A DNA stretch of 51,717 bases from Gnetum montanum (taxonomy: Eukaryota; Streptophyta; Gnetopsida; Gnetales; Gnetaceae). Under the pieces are notes generated by a model. The model saw only the letters and a program-made list of their open reading frames with translations, did not search any database and was not told the origin of the DNA. The translations under genes were made by a program, and so were the position numbers. Numbering within the stretch: position 1 is the first letter of the stretch; the number at the start of each line of letters is the position of its first letter. Of the stretch, positions 1-11,930 are shown piece after piece. Location of the stretch: assembly GCA_015680685.1 (NCBI GenBank), contig MNCI01010504.1, positions 1,012,502-1,064,218 on the forward strand. The letters run 5' to 3'.

Positions 1-490
1 TGACTGTCAACATGTCAATTTGACTGATTTGTTAAATTTCACCACATTTTCATATTTAAATTCATATCCTACAGTGCCAAATTTTAATTTTCTTTTCATT
101 GGTAGATTTTTGAGTGAGTTTCCAAATTTTGTGTCAATTGATGGACTTTTGAAAATTTTCCATTAAATTTTTGATGATTTTCTAGGAAGGATTTCGATGG
201 CAGCAACAATGACAATATGGATGTGAGGCAATAGTCATGTGGCACAGCAACGACCATTAGAGAATTTATGCATTCCAAATCTTTTGATTCTGGTGCATTT
301 TTCTTATTCTCTGCTTTTGCTAGCTTTTCTCTTTGGGGTACTGCACCATGATTACATATTGACATTGCATTTATACTTTCTGCCTTTGCAAGCATTGGAT
401 GACCTTTTTATAAAGAGATATGTCCTTAGTACTCTATATTTTCTTGCTTCTTGAGTTCTTATTTTGCAACTTCATCAATAAATATTTGAA
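1..490. repeat. Repeat block X1 upstream of Penelope copy 1
   Basis: This stretch is collinear with 31,373-31,880 (block X2), including the opening tgactg..catgtcaatttgactga and the shared tttcaccacattttcatattt. In both copies it lies directly upstream of a gag fragment and then a Penelope-like element, so the order is shared. X1 has a hydrophobic short reading frame near 239-454 that is also present but diverged in X2. I see no known protein. It could be a leader or promoter part of a retroelement, or a captured gene fragment. Its true left end lies outside the window. Confidence 0.7.
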
Positions 491-494
491 TTTA

Positions 495-705
495 ATGAGC
501 TCTCATTCTAATAAATTTCCTTAGACCTAAATTCAATGATTACTTTGGTTTTATTTTTAAGTCCATCTATGATATGTATTGATTGTACATTTTGAGGAAA
601 TGCATAGTTTGGGCAAGAGAGAATAATACCTACCCAAGGTTACATCAAGGGATTCATGATTGCTTTATCACCTCTCTTGAATCTATTTTCTTAAATTGGA
701 TACCT
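495..705 (-). pseudogene. Ty3/gypsy gag fragment (antisense)
   Basis: The nucleotide pattern, including ccatctatgatat, aataatacctaccca and catcaagggattcatg, matches the same stretch at 10,640-10,800, 27,235-27,420, 28,890-29,060 and 31,960-32,110. In the longest of these (27-28.7 kb) it belongs to a minus-strand gypsy gag. A plus-strand reading frame here is therefore a shadow of antisense gag joined by chance to the Penelope ORF. The fragment contains stops and is not functional. Confidence 0.6.
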
Positions 706-794
706 AAGAACACGTTTAACAATAAGTTTTCTTTTCTTAAAAAATTAAAAAATAATAGTTTTAATTTTATTTCTTTTGTAGAAAACCTTTCTAA
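706..794 (+). pseudogene. Penelope-like element copy 1, N-terminal segment
   Basis: The reading frame NNKFSFLKKLKNNSFNF.. up to the LINE insertion continues at 5774 beyond it. The uninterrupted paralogue at 32,120-32,228 shows the two halves were contiguous (..ENLFNLDELKNH). This is the poorly conserved region N-terminal to the Penelope RT. A start codon cannot be assigned because the segment abuts the gag fragment. Disrupted by the LINE at 795. Confidence 0.65.
783..794. repeat. Left target-site duplication of LINE copy 1
   Basis: The 12 bases aaacctttctaa are repeated exactly at 5774-5785 on the other side of the LINE. The paralogous Penelope copy at 32,190 has one related copy with no insertion. 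Length and position next to the poly(A) end fit L1-type target-primed integration. Confidence 0.85.
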
Positions 795-1299
795 TATTTT
801 TTTTTGGAAAAGGTCAAGAGAAAACATATTCCAAAAAAAAGGGAGCTATACAGTCGCACAGCGTGGACCAGAGCCGCTGGCCCCACACCAGCCAAGAAAG
901 AACCCCCCAGAGAAGCCGAAACCTACCCCGCAGTAGGCATCCCCGTAGGAAGGCAGGCGGCCACCCCCTAGCTCAACAAGCATGATATCCCAACCAACAG
1001 GTGACAAATCGTGGTGCCCCACCCCCCCACAGGCCCCCCTCTATCCCACCGCCGGCTACCTTCTAGGGGAATTCTCTCTGGAATTATTCTCATGGACGAT
1101 GTGTATGCTTGGTCCCGGCTACCCAGGCCCCACCACGAGGTGGCGTCGATTTTCCTCAATCATCTAAGTGATGCCCATCATATGATCCTTGAGGATGCCT
1201 TCAATCCAAAGCAGCGTCAAGATCGGTGACTGAGTGGGGGAGGGGTTCAGGAGTTGCCCCCCCCCCCCATGTTGCTTGTGGTAGTATCATTTTCCATCG

Positions 1300-1915
1300 A
1301 CGATTCCTCCTCTAAGGGCTATCTCGACAGGTTCTGTTTGTGAATAGCTTCATGGGGTTGGATCGTGGTCCCCTCACTGGACCCACAACGATTTTTCTTC
1401 TGCGGCTCTTGAGGATCCGATGGTTGGGCAGGCAGGGTGGGAGTGTTGGCCAACCACAGGGTGGGAATCACCCCAGGATGTCTGCTAGGTCGGCGCCTCT
1501 GCAGAGACTCCCAGAGAAACAACGAGAGGTTGATGGGAGTGTCGTTGTGCATGCATTGAAGGAATTTAAAGTGCATCCCATGCAGTTTGTGGTGCGAGCC
1601 GGAATGGATGAAACAATGCTCGACCAACTCCACTGCCACCTTCTAATCGGATGAGAGGGTCGTCCCCTTGATATGTCCACTGGTCGTCTTCAGGATGGGG
1701 CCCTGGAAGAAATTGATAACGACTACATGCAAATCAGCTATCGGGTGGATGTTAGCGCCGTTGATGGATGCCCCAATCGCAACCGCGACTGATGCAACCA
1801 TGATATGAATCTGCCACCCTCTAAACACGGTAGTCTCCTCACCCAAATTTGTGTAAAAGGTACGGGTTTCAAACTCTGGGTCAACAGTCATTTTGGGCAA
1901 AATTTAAGTCCACCT
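1300..1915 (-). pseudogene. LINE copy 1 post-RT region of unknown identity
   Basis: Reading frames in minus orientation (DPEFETRTFYTNLGEE.., then VAVELVEHCFIHSGSHHK..) lie downstream of the zf-RVT-like region and upstream of the 3' untranslated part. LINE copy 2 has nothing comparable at this place. Some plant L1 elements carry a C-terminal RNase H, and FYTN followed by an ELVE-like stretch faintly recalls one, but the acidic triad cannot be identified. It may instead be a different 3' module or inserted sequence. A C-tract of 12 or more bases sits nearby at 1,258-1,268. Confidence 0.3.
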
Positions 1916-2014
1916 CATGCGGGAGGCCCAGCGCCAAAGCTTCGGGCGATGTTGAATAGTTGTCACAGGTGGTTCGAGGCAGGTGTGCGGGTCCATCACA
2001 GCAGTAATTTCATG

Positions 2015-4310
2015 CTAGAATTTCCTGAACCTACTAGATAACACAGTTAGAGGAGGGAAGGCCATGCCTTTAAAGATGCATTCATTTTTGGCCTTCCACA
2101 GAATCCAGAGTGCTGCCAACGTCAACGAGTTACCAAAAATACTTGGGTGATGGAGACCCACCGTATGCCAGAATTGTCTGTTCATGTGGCACTCATGCAT
2201 GAAGTGCTATAATGTTTCTATATTTTGATTACACAGGGGGAAATGGTTACTGATTGTCATGCCCCTTGACTGCAATAATGCCTAGACGGGGAGGGCATGG
2301 TGGAGGATTAGCCACCCAAACATCTTGATTTTTTTTCGGGAGGATTCCCTTCTAGAGCTGCATCCAGTGTGGATTAGTCAGGAACTACTTCTAGAGGTAC
2401 TGTCGAGGATGCAGGGGGATCTCGTACACATTACCCAGTGACCTTATGTGAGTGCACAACTCTCTCCAGATGTGAGAGTTGGAGCCAATCATCTTCCAGG
2501 GCCTATAATCCTGCTACAGAATTTGTGCCCAGAGGGAAGGATCTTCCTGCGTGGTGGAGAGCCTTCATATCATCCTTTGCTTTCCTAAGGCTGCTTCAAC
2601 CTTGAAAGGAAGGATGCCAACGTCCCCAACGGTGTGGGGCTGCACGGGTTTGGTCCACTCCACTAAGTGCATCTTTTTTCCCCCTTTTCCACCTGACACA
2701 GTGGCCGCCAGCATGATTTTCCCTTTTTGGGACAGGAAGCGATTTGTCCAGTGGGTCGTGCATTTTTGAATTCTCATAATGAGGGGCTGCCAGGTTTGTC
2801 GTCTATGTCAGTTGTGGATGGGGATGCCCAGATATTTGTCTTCCGCCTCACCTGGTAGGATCTAGAGGATTTGAATAATCTTGTTGCGCACTAAATGATG
2901 AGTGTGCATGAAATACATCACAGATTTCCTAGAGTTTGTCGTCAGTCCCACTTCCTGCTAGAACCGATCTAGCACCCTCATTAAAGCCCTGACCTACGGC
3001 ACGGCGGCCCTAATGAAGATAACGGTGTCGTCCACATAATGGGCAGTGAGATAGGGGATACTGTGCAGATCCAATCCCTAGACACCTTCCTCCACATAGT
3101 AGATTTGTAGGAGGTCCATCAGCATCAAGAAAAGGAGCAGAGAGAGGGGGTCACCTTGACGGAGCCCACATCCAGTCCCATGGAAGCCCCATAAGTGCCC
3201 ATCAATATCCAGGGAGTACCACCCTCCCCATTGCATCTATAGGCAGAGCTCCACAAAGGCCATGTCCAGGCCTTTTGCAAGCAACATGTTCTGCAGGGCT
3301 ACCCAACTCACGGAGTCGTAAGCCTTGGTAATGTCGAGTTTGATGCAAAGGCTTGGGAATTTAGCAACACAGAGGGAGTGCTGAATTTCCTGCAATAGTA
3401 GGACTTGGTCTTGAAGATGGAAGCCCTTCATAAAAGCAGCCTAGTTTTTCCCCACCAATCGTGGCATGAGGGATCAAAGCCTGGCCACGAGCATGCGAGA
3501 AAAGAAATGCAGAAGTGAGTTGCAGACACCAATGGGATGGAAATGTCATGGGGATGTGGGCTTCTCCATCTTTGACAACAGGACCATGGGGGAGTAATTT
3601 ATTTCTCTGCAAACTTGACACCACACCAACATGTGATTGAAAGTGTCGAGTAGGTTCTCCCCCAGCATGTCCTAGAATTCAAGGAAAAATTCAATGGGCC
3701 ATCCATCTAGCCCCGACGCCTTATCTGCAGGTATATCCTACAACGCGGTACAAAGCTCCTGATGTGAGAAGGGTTGCAACAGTTGTGAATTATCAGTAGT
3801 GCCACCTCTTGACATGCAAAGGATTTGTGTACAGGCACAGAAGGATCAAGTCTATTGACTGCCACCTCCAGACCTACTTCCAGTACTGCAGCAGTCTATC
3901 CACACCTGAGTGTGTGTGCGTTTGCTCTCCTTGCAAAAGACATTGCAGCTGACATTGACGATTTCCACGGTGCTCTTTCGTAGCGGCAAAAAAGAATTTC
4001 GTGTGTCAATCCCCTGCCATGAGCCACTGTACTCGGGCCCATTGATGCCAATATCCTTCCTCTTCACGTTGCAGTAGCTGTAATTCCACCTGGAGGACGA
4101 GCTCCTCGTAGTTGTGGTCTGCTCCCTACTCCTGCTGTGTCTGAATTATCTGTAGCTTGGCTTGGAGCCGACATCGGTTTCCTTTGAAACTATATTTTTC
4201 CTCTATTGTAAACACAAAATATCACACCTCTCGTCTCGCACCATACATTTCAGGGTATGTCATTTGTATGGGGTACCTTGGCCCCTACAGTTCCATGAGA
4301 GAACCTTCAT
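2015..4310 (-). pseudogene. LINE copy 1 ORF2: endonuclease remnant, reverse transcriptase, zf-RVT-like tail
   Basis: ORF2 opens at 4310 with MKVLSWNCRGQGTPYK, the start of an AP-like endonuclease, but the endonuclease breaks off after about 45 residues and resumes in the linker before RT (LQLLQREEEGYW..). RT motifs are visible in several frames: LDITKAYDSVSW (catalytic Asp present, 3,330), GDPLS (3,150), and YVDDT near 3,030 where copy 2 has FADDT. Downstream are SQKGKIMLAA and a zf-RVT-like end, LAALWILWKAKNE (2,100). Many stops and frameshifts. Loss of most of the endonuclease means this copy could not have driven its own insertion in its present form; the deletion must postdate insertion or insertion was in trans. 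Confidence 0.85.
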
Positions 4311-4329
4311 GGGGACATATGTCATTGGT

Positions 4330-5764
4330 ACACCTCCTGGAGTGTGGGCTACACTCCCAAATCAATGAATAACTGTGTAGCCTTGTGTCGACGAGTGTTG
4401 TTGTTCGGTCGCCCCACCTTGGTCACTAGTAGTGATACCACCGTCCCTTGGTCATTTCTTGGCCTCATTCCCCCTGGAGGGGAACTAGGCTGCACCGCCC
4501 CATGATTGGTATTTATCCAGTCCATGACCAGAGGCGGTGACAGAACTCCCTCAGTAGGGCCCGCCCCCCCGAAGTGGGGGTGCACGACGACCCGTTGCAG
4601 TCGGCCTGGGCGATCTTCTTTTGGAGGCCCTCGGGAAACTGAGCCCCATCACCAACCAAAGCATGATAGTAGGGCTTACTCATCATGCGTGGGTTGGCTT
4701 CCCATCCCGTCTCCTCCAACCCTTTCCCCCTTGAGTCCGTCATCGATTTTTCCCGCGGCCCTTCAAGACCGATTAGTGACCAACCATTTGCTGTTGTTTG
4801 ACCTTGAGTCCTACCCTCCTTAGGGGGCCTATCCCTGTGATCCCCCCCACCCCCCAACGCCATGTCTTGCCCTTGTGTGCTGATGGTTTCCTAATGGCAA
4901 CGTGTCCTTTTTTCCAATTAGATGCCACCCACCCTCTGGTGCTTGTGCGGCACGATCGTGAAGGGCCAGGTCGCCCCCCGAATGTGAGTCCCGCGTCAGG
5001 GGTGGGGTCCTCGGCAGGTTTTCAAACTGAACATGGACCCACTCCTTGCTGAGAGTGGAGTCCAGCACCAGCTCCTCGATCTGTTCCTTTGGTTGAAGAG
5101 GCCGCCACATGCAGAACCGCGTGAACCCCAGGTGTTCCATGACCTCTGTGAAATGATCGAACTTGATAAACTCACCGAACAGCTTTGTAAGTGATTGTAG
5201 GAATTCAGTTGACCAGTATTCTAGGGGGAGGTCGTACAACCATACCCAAACCAGTGCCCGTTCAAATAGGGTCGGGTCTTGGTGAGCCCCCGGGCACCAA
5301 GATGCCAGAGCCAAGCCCCGTGCCCCATAGAACCAAGGTCCCCCTACCAACACCTTCTCTCTATCTGCCAGGGAGGTGAACCAAAATAGGAGACAATCAT
5401 CTACCAGGCATTTGACCATCATCATATCCAACCCCCACGTTTCCCATGCCCAGCGCTAGATCAGATCTAAGCGTGGTTGTGCCCCTTCTGACACAAACTT
5501 GCCAATTAGCTCCAAAATTTCCAAAGAGGCTATGTCTAGGCGTCAAACTTTCATTCTCAATGCTGGTCCTTCTTTGGAGGACTCACCAAAGTCTCTGGTC
5601 TTCTGCCTCTCATCTGACTTCATCGTGTTTGCCGGTCCTGTCATCCCGCTCACATCCACTCCTTGGGTCGTCCCACTTGCATCCACGCAATGCACCATCC
5701 CACTTGCCTTTGCTCCTATCGCTGTGCAGTGAACCGTCCCACTTGCTTTCGCACCCATCATCAT
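4330..5764 (-). pseudogene. LINE copy 1 ORF1 (DUF4283-type nucleic-acid-binding protein)
   Basis: Three tandem ATGs (5764, 5761, 5758) open the frame, giving MMMGAKASG... The central domain is seen in VLVGGPWFYGARGLAL and FGEFIKFDHFTEV at 4,960-5,430, typical of plant L1 ORF1 proteins carrying DUF4283. The C-terminal tail (RRHKATQLFIDLGV) ends just before the ORF2 ATG, as in LINE copy 2. The frame is broken by stops and at least one frameshift between the N-terminal part and the DUF4283 domain. It lacks the ten-residue repeats present in copy 2. The expected role is RNA chaperone and RNP formation for LINE mobility. Confidence 0.8.
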
Positions 5765-5773
5765 GAAATTTCT

Positions 5774-5785
5774 AAACCTTTCTAA
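5774..5785. repeat. Right target-site duplication of LINE copy 1
   Basis: Exact 12-base copy of 783-794 (aaacctttctaa), after which the Penelope sequence continues with cttgatgaactaaaa, matching the uninterrupted order in the paralogue at 32,205. Confidence 0.85.
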
Positions 5786-7483
5786 CCTTGATGAACTAAA
5801 AATCATGATTTTAATAAAATTTTTAAGTTGACTCAAGATAATATAGATGATACTACTAACAACATTAAACTAGAGAAAACTATTTGTAATTCATCTTTTA
5901 TTATTAATAAGAATAATACTTTAAATATTTTAAGTAAAGGTTTAATATTTACTATTACTCATTGGAGAATTTCTTTTGAAGATTTTATTAATGTTATAGA
6001 AAAATTAGCTAAAATTTTTAATGATAAAATTGTAGACAACAATATTCAACATTATGTGGAACTTTTGAGAAAATGTAGAATTTCTAAACATAATATACCT
6101 AAAATTGAATTTTCTTCTACTTTAAAACTTAAAAATAATAAAACTATTATTATTACTAGAGAAGATAAAGGTAATGCTATAGTTACTATGAATAAAATCG
6201 ATTATCAGAACAAAATGCTAGAACATTTATCATGTGGTAGTTATAAAAATTTATATAACGATGCTACTATTAAATATATTTTAAAATTTAAATATGTTAC
6301 ATCTCAATTTGAATTTAGATGATAAAAAAAAGAAGTCATTAGTACTTTTTAATTGTTCCATTATTTGCATTTATGGTTTACCTAACATTCATAAGAAAAA
6401 TACTCTTGTTCATCCTCTTATTAATACTATTTCCTTTCCTAATTATTTACTTTTAAAAAAATTAGCTTCTTTCATTGATGATAATTTTTTTTAATTGAAA
6501 ACTCTAAGCTTTTTACTAATTTTCTACAAGATTATGATATTAATGAAAATTATATTTTAATTAGTATTAATGTTGTTTCTATATATATCATGATATCTTT
6601 AAATAAAGTAATGGATAGGTTTTATAATTTTATTTAAATAGTAATGTATGCTTCTCTTATTAAGATTTATTTAGTAACTACCTATTTAAGCTATAATAAT
6701 GAATTTTATAAATAGAAAAAATGTGTTACTATGGATTCACCTTGGCCTCCTTTGAATACTAATTCATACATGAACAAATTTTGAATAAATTGCCATTAAT
6801 TATTTTCCTCTCAATAGTAAACATTAGGTAAGATATCTAGATGATAGTAATGTTCATTAAGCTCATGATTTATAAAATCTCCAAGATTTTTATAAACATC
6901 TTAATCTTTTAGGATTAAATTTACTATGGAACTAGAAAAGAACAATTCATTGTCTTTCTTAGATATTAACATAGTAAGAAAGAAAGGCTCAAATAATAAA
7001 TTTAGAATATCATGTGAAGTCTTTAGAAAAGAGGCACATATTGTTTTATATTTAAAAGGTTTTTCTAGTCACCCATTGAGTTAAAAATTGTCTAACCTTT
7101 ACTTTTTAATGATCAAAGCTATTAATATTTGTAATACAACTTCTTTTCATAAAGAAGCTAATCATTTAAATACTACTTTTAAACTCAGCAACTTTAATAA
7201 AAGACTATTACTAAAGAATGGATAAATTTGATTATTTATTAGCTAAATAAAATAAATTTTCCTTCTAATATATATGTGGACTTAAAAATTTTGATAATAA
7301 TAATTCTCTTTCAAATAAAAAACTTAGTAGCATTGTTTGCATCAAAGGTAATTCTGAGAAAAAAGCTAGAATTTAAAAAACATAATGTTATAACAACATT
7401 TAAACACTATAATAAAATCTCTAACATTTTTTATAGTCATAAAGTTAAAAAGAATATTCTAAAAAATAGTAATGTTTAAAAAA

Positions 7484-7780
7484 TCTCTTGCAATTACGGT
7501 AAATGTTATATTGGTGAAACTAGTAGAACTTTCTCTATTAGATTAAAAGAATACTTGAAAGACATACAATATAATAGATCTTGAAAGAAACCTCTTATAG
7601 AATACATACAAAATAATCACTCATCTAGAAATCATAATTAATTAATAGATAATAATGAACTTCTTTGCGTAATGGATAACATTATAGATAGAAAACATAG
7701 ATAAGCCTTTGGAATTAGAATTCATTCTAATAATGTTAATTCAGATGAAGAATATTTTACCGACTTAATTTGGTGATCTA
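7484..7780 (+). pseudogene. GIY-YIG nuclease domain of Penelope copy 1
   Basis: The frame SCNYGKCYIGETSRTFSIRL follows the RT in the position occupied by the endonuclease of Penelope elements. It matches the second half of the GIY-YIG signature (YIG, then Arg in the R..RLKE helix). The first GIY half and the linker Cys region are eroded, and an in-frame stop lies just upstream (7,480). A later segment (LIEYIQNNHSS..) is consistent with the remaining domain. Penelope copy 2 is truncated before this point, so there is no second copy in the window. Confidence 0.75.
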
Positions 7781-7799
7781 TTTTAACAAAAATTAAGTA

Positions 7800-9060
7800 G
7801 TCTAAAATTTGCTTATAAATCTTACTTAATTTAATGTATTTATTACAAAATTCTTTTAATTTTCTTTTCTAAAGAGGTTGTAGTATGTTCTATGCTCATT
7901 TATAAAATATTTTTCTTATATATTAGATGTTATGAATTTAATTATGATTGTTATATCATTATACTTTTAGTTTCTTGTTCTCTTTTGAGCCTTTTATATT
8001 TTTAACTAATCAATTTGAGTTACTTTTATTTATTTTTGATGAGTGGTGGAGTAGTGCAACATCTAACCATACAAGTTAGAAGTGTTCATGTGCAACTTGG
8101 TGAAATTCTGTGGACAAGGCAATGCAATTATGCTAGCAGTCAATTTAAGTTCATGATTGTTGTCTTCCTACAAGAATTAGTAAAATCGGTGCATATGGTT
8201 TAACTCACAACAAGGTGTATGATACTGATGTTGTATGGGCCATATTGCTCCTAGTAAACATAAAGTAATTGGAATGGTTCCTAAATCTACGTGATAGTAA
8301 ACAAATTTAATCTAGCCTGTGCAATGGACATCCATTCCTAATTCTCCAGTCACATCTTGGACTCATGCAATGGTTACTATGATTATAAAGTATTACGCTA
8401 CTTGGCAAACCAAGCAATAATACTACTGGGTTACCAAATGATTACACTTAATTCTTGGAATCAATTGTATCCATTCTGCTTAATAACAGTCATGATAACA
8501 TGCATAGAAAGTAAATCAGTAACTAGAGAAAATAGTAAAAATTAAGCTAAGTCAAAGCAGGAAAATTATTCTAAGTGTAAGCAATAAAAACTAAGTGATG
8601 CTACAATGATGTAGAGTAATCTCGATCTTTATTTCCATGCATGAAATGTTTCCAAGTACATTCCACTCAAATAGAGACTTCATTAAATTTCTAAACATCA
8701 CACTGCAGGCATACACTCCTAAGTGCTAAGTGCTAAAATCAAGAAAACAAATTGATGGAACTTCACTAAGTGTGAAATTAAACTATATGTGAATGATGTG
8801 CCTAAGTGTTGTATTTATAGGATCACACATGTCCACAATATTGTATTTTGTGTTCCAATATCAGGTATCTAATATCGTAGCTCCAATATCAAATACCCAA
8901 TATTGTTATTGAGAAAAATTTGGATTTATCAATTTTGTTTTACCATTTTTTTAGGTTCTAGTTTCAATTTTCCTAAAATGCACTTTCCCTCTATATGACC
9001 TAAACTAACAATAATCCATGTATCTCCTACTTTCCTAACCCTACTATTCATACTACTTTT
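7800..9060. other. Unassigned AT-rich stretch, LTR-like
   Basis: No reading frame of note. The stretch after the Penelope tail may contain its 3' untranslated region up to roughly 8,000. On the minus strand a TATA-like tataaatac lies at about 8,810-8,820, and ccaatatc recurs between 8,850 and 8,905. It lies beyond the downstream side of the minus-strand gypsy remnant G1 and could be that element's 3' LTR, but no matching partner LTR was recognised. Confidence 0.3.
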
Positions 9061-9599
9061 GCTATGTAAGTAGCTATTCTTATTTCAATGATTGTATCTC
9101 CTTAAAAAAATTCTTTTTCTTTCTTTATTTCTAATGTTGATCACCACATTATCTATCTACCCCAAAGGAATAGTGATTAATTTTTTATAAGCTTTAGTTT
9201 GATATTTTTCCTTTTTCATGGATGACAAGTTATAAGCTTTATACATTTCTTGAAAAATAAAATTTATATCATAACTTGAATTTGGTAGAGCTTTGCATGG
9301 GGTATTTTCTACAATCTACAAATAGATTTATAGACTTTCTTGATCCATTGTTTCTTTAGAAGAGCTCTTGCTTAATATAATTAATGAATGCATGGGTAAG
9401 CATGATAACTTTTAAATTAGTCTCTTGAATAATAACTATCGTTGGCCAAGTTGAGATACTAAAAGATAGTTGGATGATGATTGGAGTTGTAATCTATAGT
9501 TCTTGCACTTGTTAAAGAAAGTTGGCAATTCTGCTAGCTCCATTAACAAGCATGAAAAATTTCTTGAAAAAGGAATGCTTCCTAGGCTTATGCTTAGGG

Positions 9600-11930
9600 C
9601 TACTAGCACTATCATCCACCTAGAAATGAAAAATGCATGACATTATTTTGGTGTGGTTGCATTGTCAACTTGTCTTGCTTAGGAAATGGTGGCATAATTA
9701 GAAGAGAATATGAGAGTGATGTGCAAAGTGTGAAGATTAATAAGAGGCATAGTATGGTAACTTAGAATATGAAGTTGTGGATTTATGATGTTTAGAAATG
9801 TAAAATAGGATAAAAAAGCATGAATAGTAGGATCATTTAATGAGATAGCTTTTTGAACATAGTAATCATATGAATCTCATTGGTGGTAAGGATACTATTA
9901 TCTTGGTAGTGGCATACCCCAAAACTTGGATTTTAATATTGCTAATGATGTTACTTTTAAAGCCAAGAAGGCATCTTACTTAGATAGTACTAGCGTTGGT
10001 GGGATCATCTGTAGTTTCTTTGAGGATAAGGCAATTTCCTTAGCATTTTCCTCTTGGAAAACTTGGATTTTAATAAATATGCCTCTAATTATTGTAGTAA
10101 GAAGATCATGTGTGACATGGTAAGGAAAATACGCTTTGGATATTTTTACTTTCATATATCACATTAATCATCCTCCTTTGAGTTTGAATTAGCAAGATCT
10201 TCTACTGTACTAGCTTTAACCTTATGCAAACACATATTCTTGGCTACCTCTTTCTTCTTCTTTTTGTTCTAGTCCTTCATATCTTTTGTCTGCTCTCTGC
10301 ATTTCTCCATGATTTTTAGGATTGATGCAAATTTCTCATCTGCTTAATTCTAGATTTTATTGACCTTTTCTACAATTCTTAATATAAATTTATGCATTAG
10401 CAAAATATTTTGCTGAACCATTACATTCAAAGAAGCCTTTTCTTCGTTTATATCATAGGCATGAACATCCCTCTTAGGAAGGGATGGATTCCTATTATAC
10501 TCTTTAGTTCTCTCCTTCATTTGAACTTCTTGTTGTTCTTTTACTACTTGGTCAATTAACCTCCAAATTTGATGGGCCCTTAATTCTAATGATCTTCCTT
10601 GGAAATAAATTCTAAGGATCTTACTAGTTTTTCTTCTTAACCCATCTACGATATCACACAGCTATTCTTTCTAAGAGATGCAATGGTGTAAGCATTAGTG
10701 TAATAACGAATAGTACCTACTTAAGGCTTCATCAAGAGATTTGCTAGTTGCTTGCTTCTATCATTAAATCTACATCCTTAGATTGGACACTCTAGAATAG
10801 GTTTGGTGCTTCTCATTGAGAAGTTGACAATTATTTTCTACTAGTGAATAGAATCAGGCTCTACTAAATTGTACCAACTATCTTCCTCTTTGATGAGAAT
10901 TCTTAGAAATAGCTTTAGATTTTGTAATTTTCTCTTAATATTTTGTAATGCATCAATGATTCTATAGATCTACATTGTAACCTTACTCAAATTTACGAAT
11001 ATTGTTAATGTGTATAAACACTTAATGTGCACTCTTTTTGATGTTAGTTGAAATTCTTATTACCTCATAGATCTTAATCATGCTTATTATTATTAATAAT
11101 GGTTTATCATATTCATTTGACACGTTAAAATCATCATGATGATCATGATCTCTACTTTCTTAATCATGATGGTATTTTTTTCTTTCCTTTTTGTGCCTCT
11201 TTTCCTATATTTTATCTTGATCTTTATCTTTGGATGTCTTAGGGTTTCTCCTAGAATTCTCATCAGGTTATTTATCTAGGTTCCTATCTAGGGCTCTTCA
11301 CCCTTAACCACATTCATCCTCATCAAAGCTTGATGATGATGATGGTAAGCCAAGAGAACCATATCAACTTAGTTTTCTTCCATGTTCCCTATGTATATAT
11401 GCCCTTAATCTAGTAGAGGTTATAGACCATAAAGATCTTAGTGTTTTTGAATCTTGCCCATCTCTTGTAGAAATGCTTGCTATGTAGAACGCAATCATGT
11501 ATGCTCTAAGTCCCTAGTGTTAAAGAGGGAAGAATGTGAGGAATATTGATATTGATGAAACCTTGCTAACTGATGGTCTATATCTTCTTTTTCTAATTTA
11601 GATGTCATAGGTATAGCATACTTGCTCTCATCAAAGTCATATCAAGCCTTCATTCACAATCTAGCATAGACAACACCACTATTGATTGATAGAATCTAAA
11701 CATGTTTTCTTCAATAAGATAGCCATTCATAAGATGTGCAAGTTCAGGCTTCAGGAGTTCTACTTAAAGCATGGATTGAGCTACTCTATTTGGTGAAAGC
11801 ACAATATTTCCTTGCAAGTCCATTTACCAGAATTATTCATCATGATGAAACACAAAAGTAAGGAAGATAAGGATCTTGGTCGACATAAGAGATCCTCACC
11901 TATAACAATACACATCAATCATCATTAGCA
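9600..11930 (-). pseudogene. Gypsy gag remnant G1
   Basis: Collinear with the gag of the gypsy element at 26.6-28.7 kb and with G2 at 28.9-30.2 kb: shared marks include ccaaatttgatgggccctt.. (10,560) and the stretch ending in tagattggacac (10,790). The upstream start-proximal part LQGNIVLSPN (about 11,810) corresponds to LQENVVLPPK at 28,430. Stops and frameshifts are frequent and no pol domains follow on the minus strand below 9,600. This is a truncated or deleted element rather than an active one. Confidence 0.5.

Larger units (their letters stand above)
795..5773 (-). mobile_element. L1-type LINE copy 1, full-length span, degenerate
   Basis: A non-LTR retrotransposon read right to left: ORF1 with a DUF4283-type domain, ORF2 with a remnant AP endonuclease, RT and zf-RVT-like tail, then a 3' end finishing in an A-tract (T-run at 797-805 on plus). 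It is bounded by a 12-bp TSD and is markedly GC-richer than the Penelope DNA it interrupts. The 5' end lies only 9 bases before the ORF1 ATG. Compared with LINE copy 2 it lacks roughly 0.8 kb of the endonuclease (near 4,170) and carries about 0.6-0.7 kb extra between the zf-RVT tail and the A-tract. Confidence 0.92.
5774..7800 (+). pseudogene. Penelope-like element copy 1: reverse transcriptase and GIY-YIG endonuclease
   Basis: In order: an upstream region with NILSKGLIFTITHW (6th kb), the finger motif REDKGNAIVTMN (about 6,155), YGLPNIHKK (6,375), ENSKLFTNF leading to motif A SINVVSIY (6,565), motif B VTMDSPW (6,725), motif C RYLDDSN (6,835), then FTMELEKNNSLSFLDINI (6,920) and FSSHPLS. After a gap comes KCYIGETSRTFSIRLKE (about 7,500), the GIY-YIG nuclease core, and a tail to about 7,790. 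This domain order defines Penelope-like retroelements. Breaks: stops around 6,320, 6,495, 6,640 and 6,830, a frameshift near 6,915 and stops near 7,085 and 7,480. Motif A has Asn where the first catalytic Asp is expected and motif B has MDSP for the usual MGSP. Its 3' end is not sharply visible. Confidence 0.9.

Noticed and set aside
583-936. Plus-strand frame running from antisense gag through Penelope into the LINE 3' end
   Set aside because: It crosses two element boundaries (about 705 and the TSD at 783-794), so it is a chance read-through and not one protein.
1255-1269. C-homopolymer tract
   Set aside because: Homopolymer inside the decayed LINE 3' region; possible sequencing length error, no function inferred.
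4506-5766. Several plus-strand Pro/Ser-rich frames over the LINE ORF1
   Set aside because: Antisense shadows of a GC-rich coding region; no known domain.
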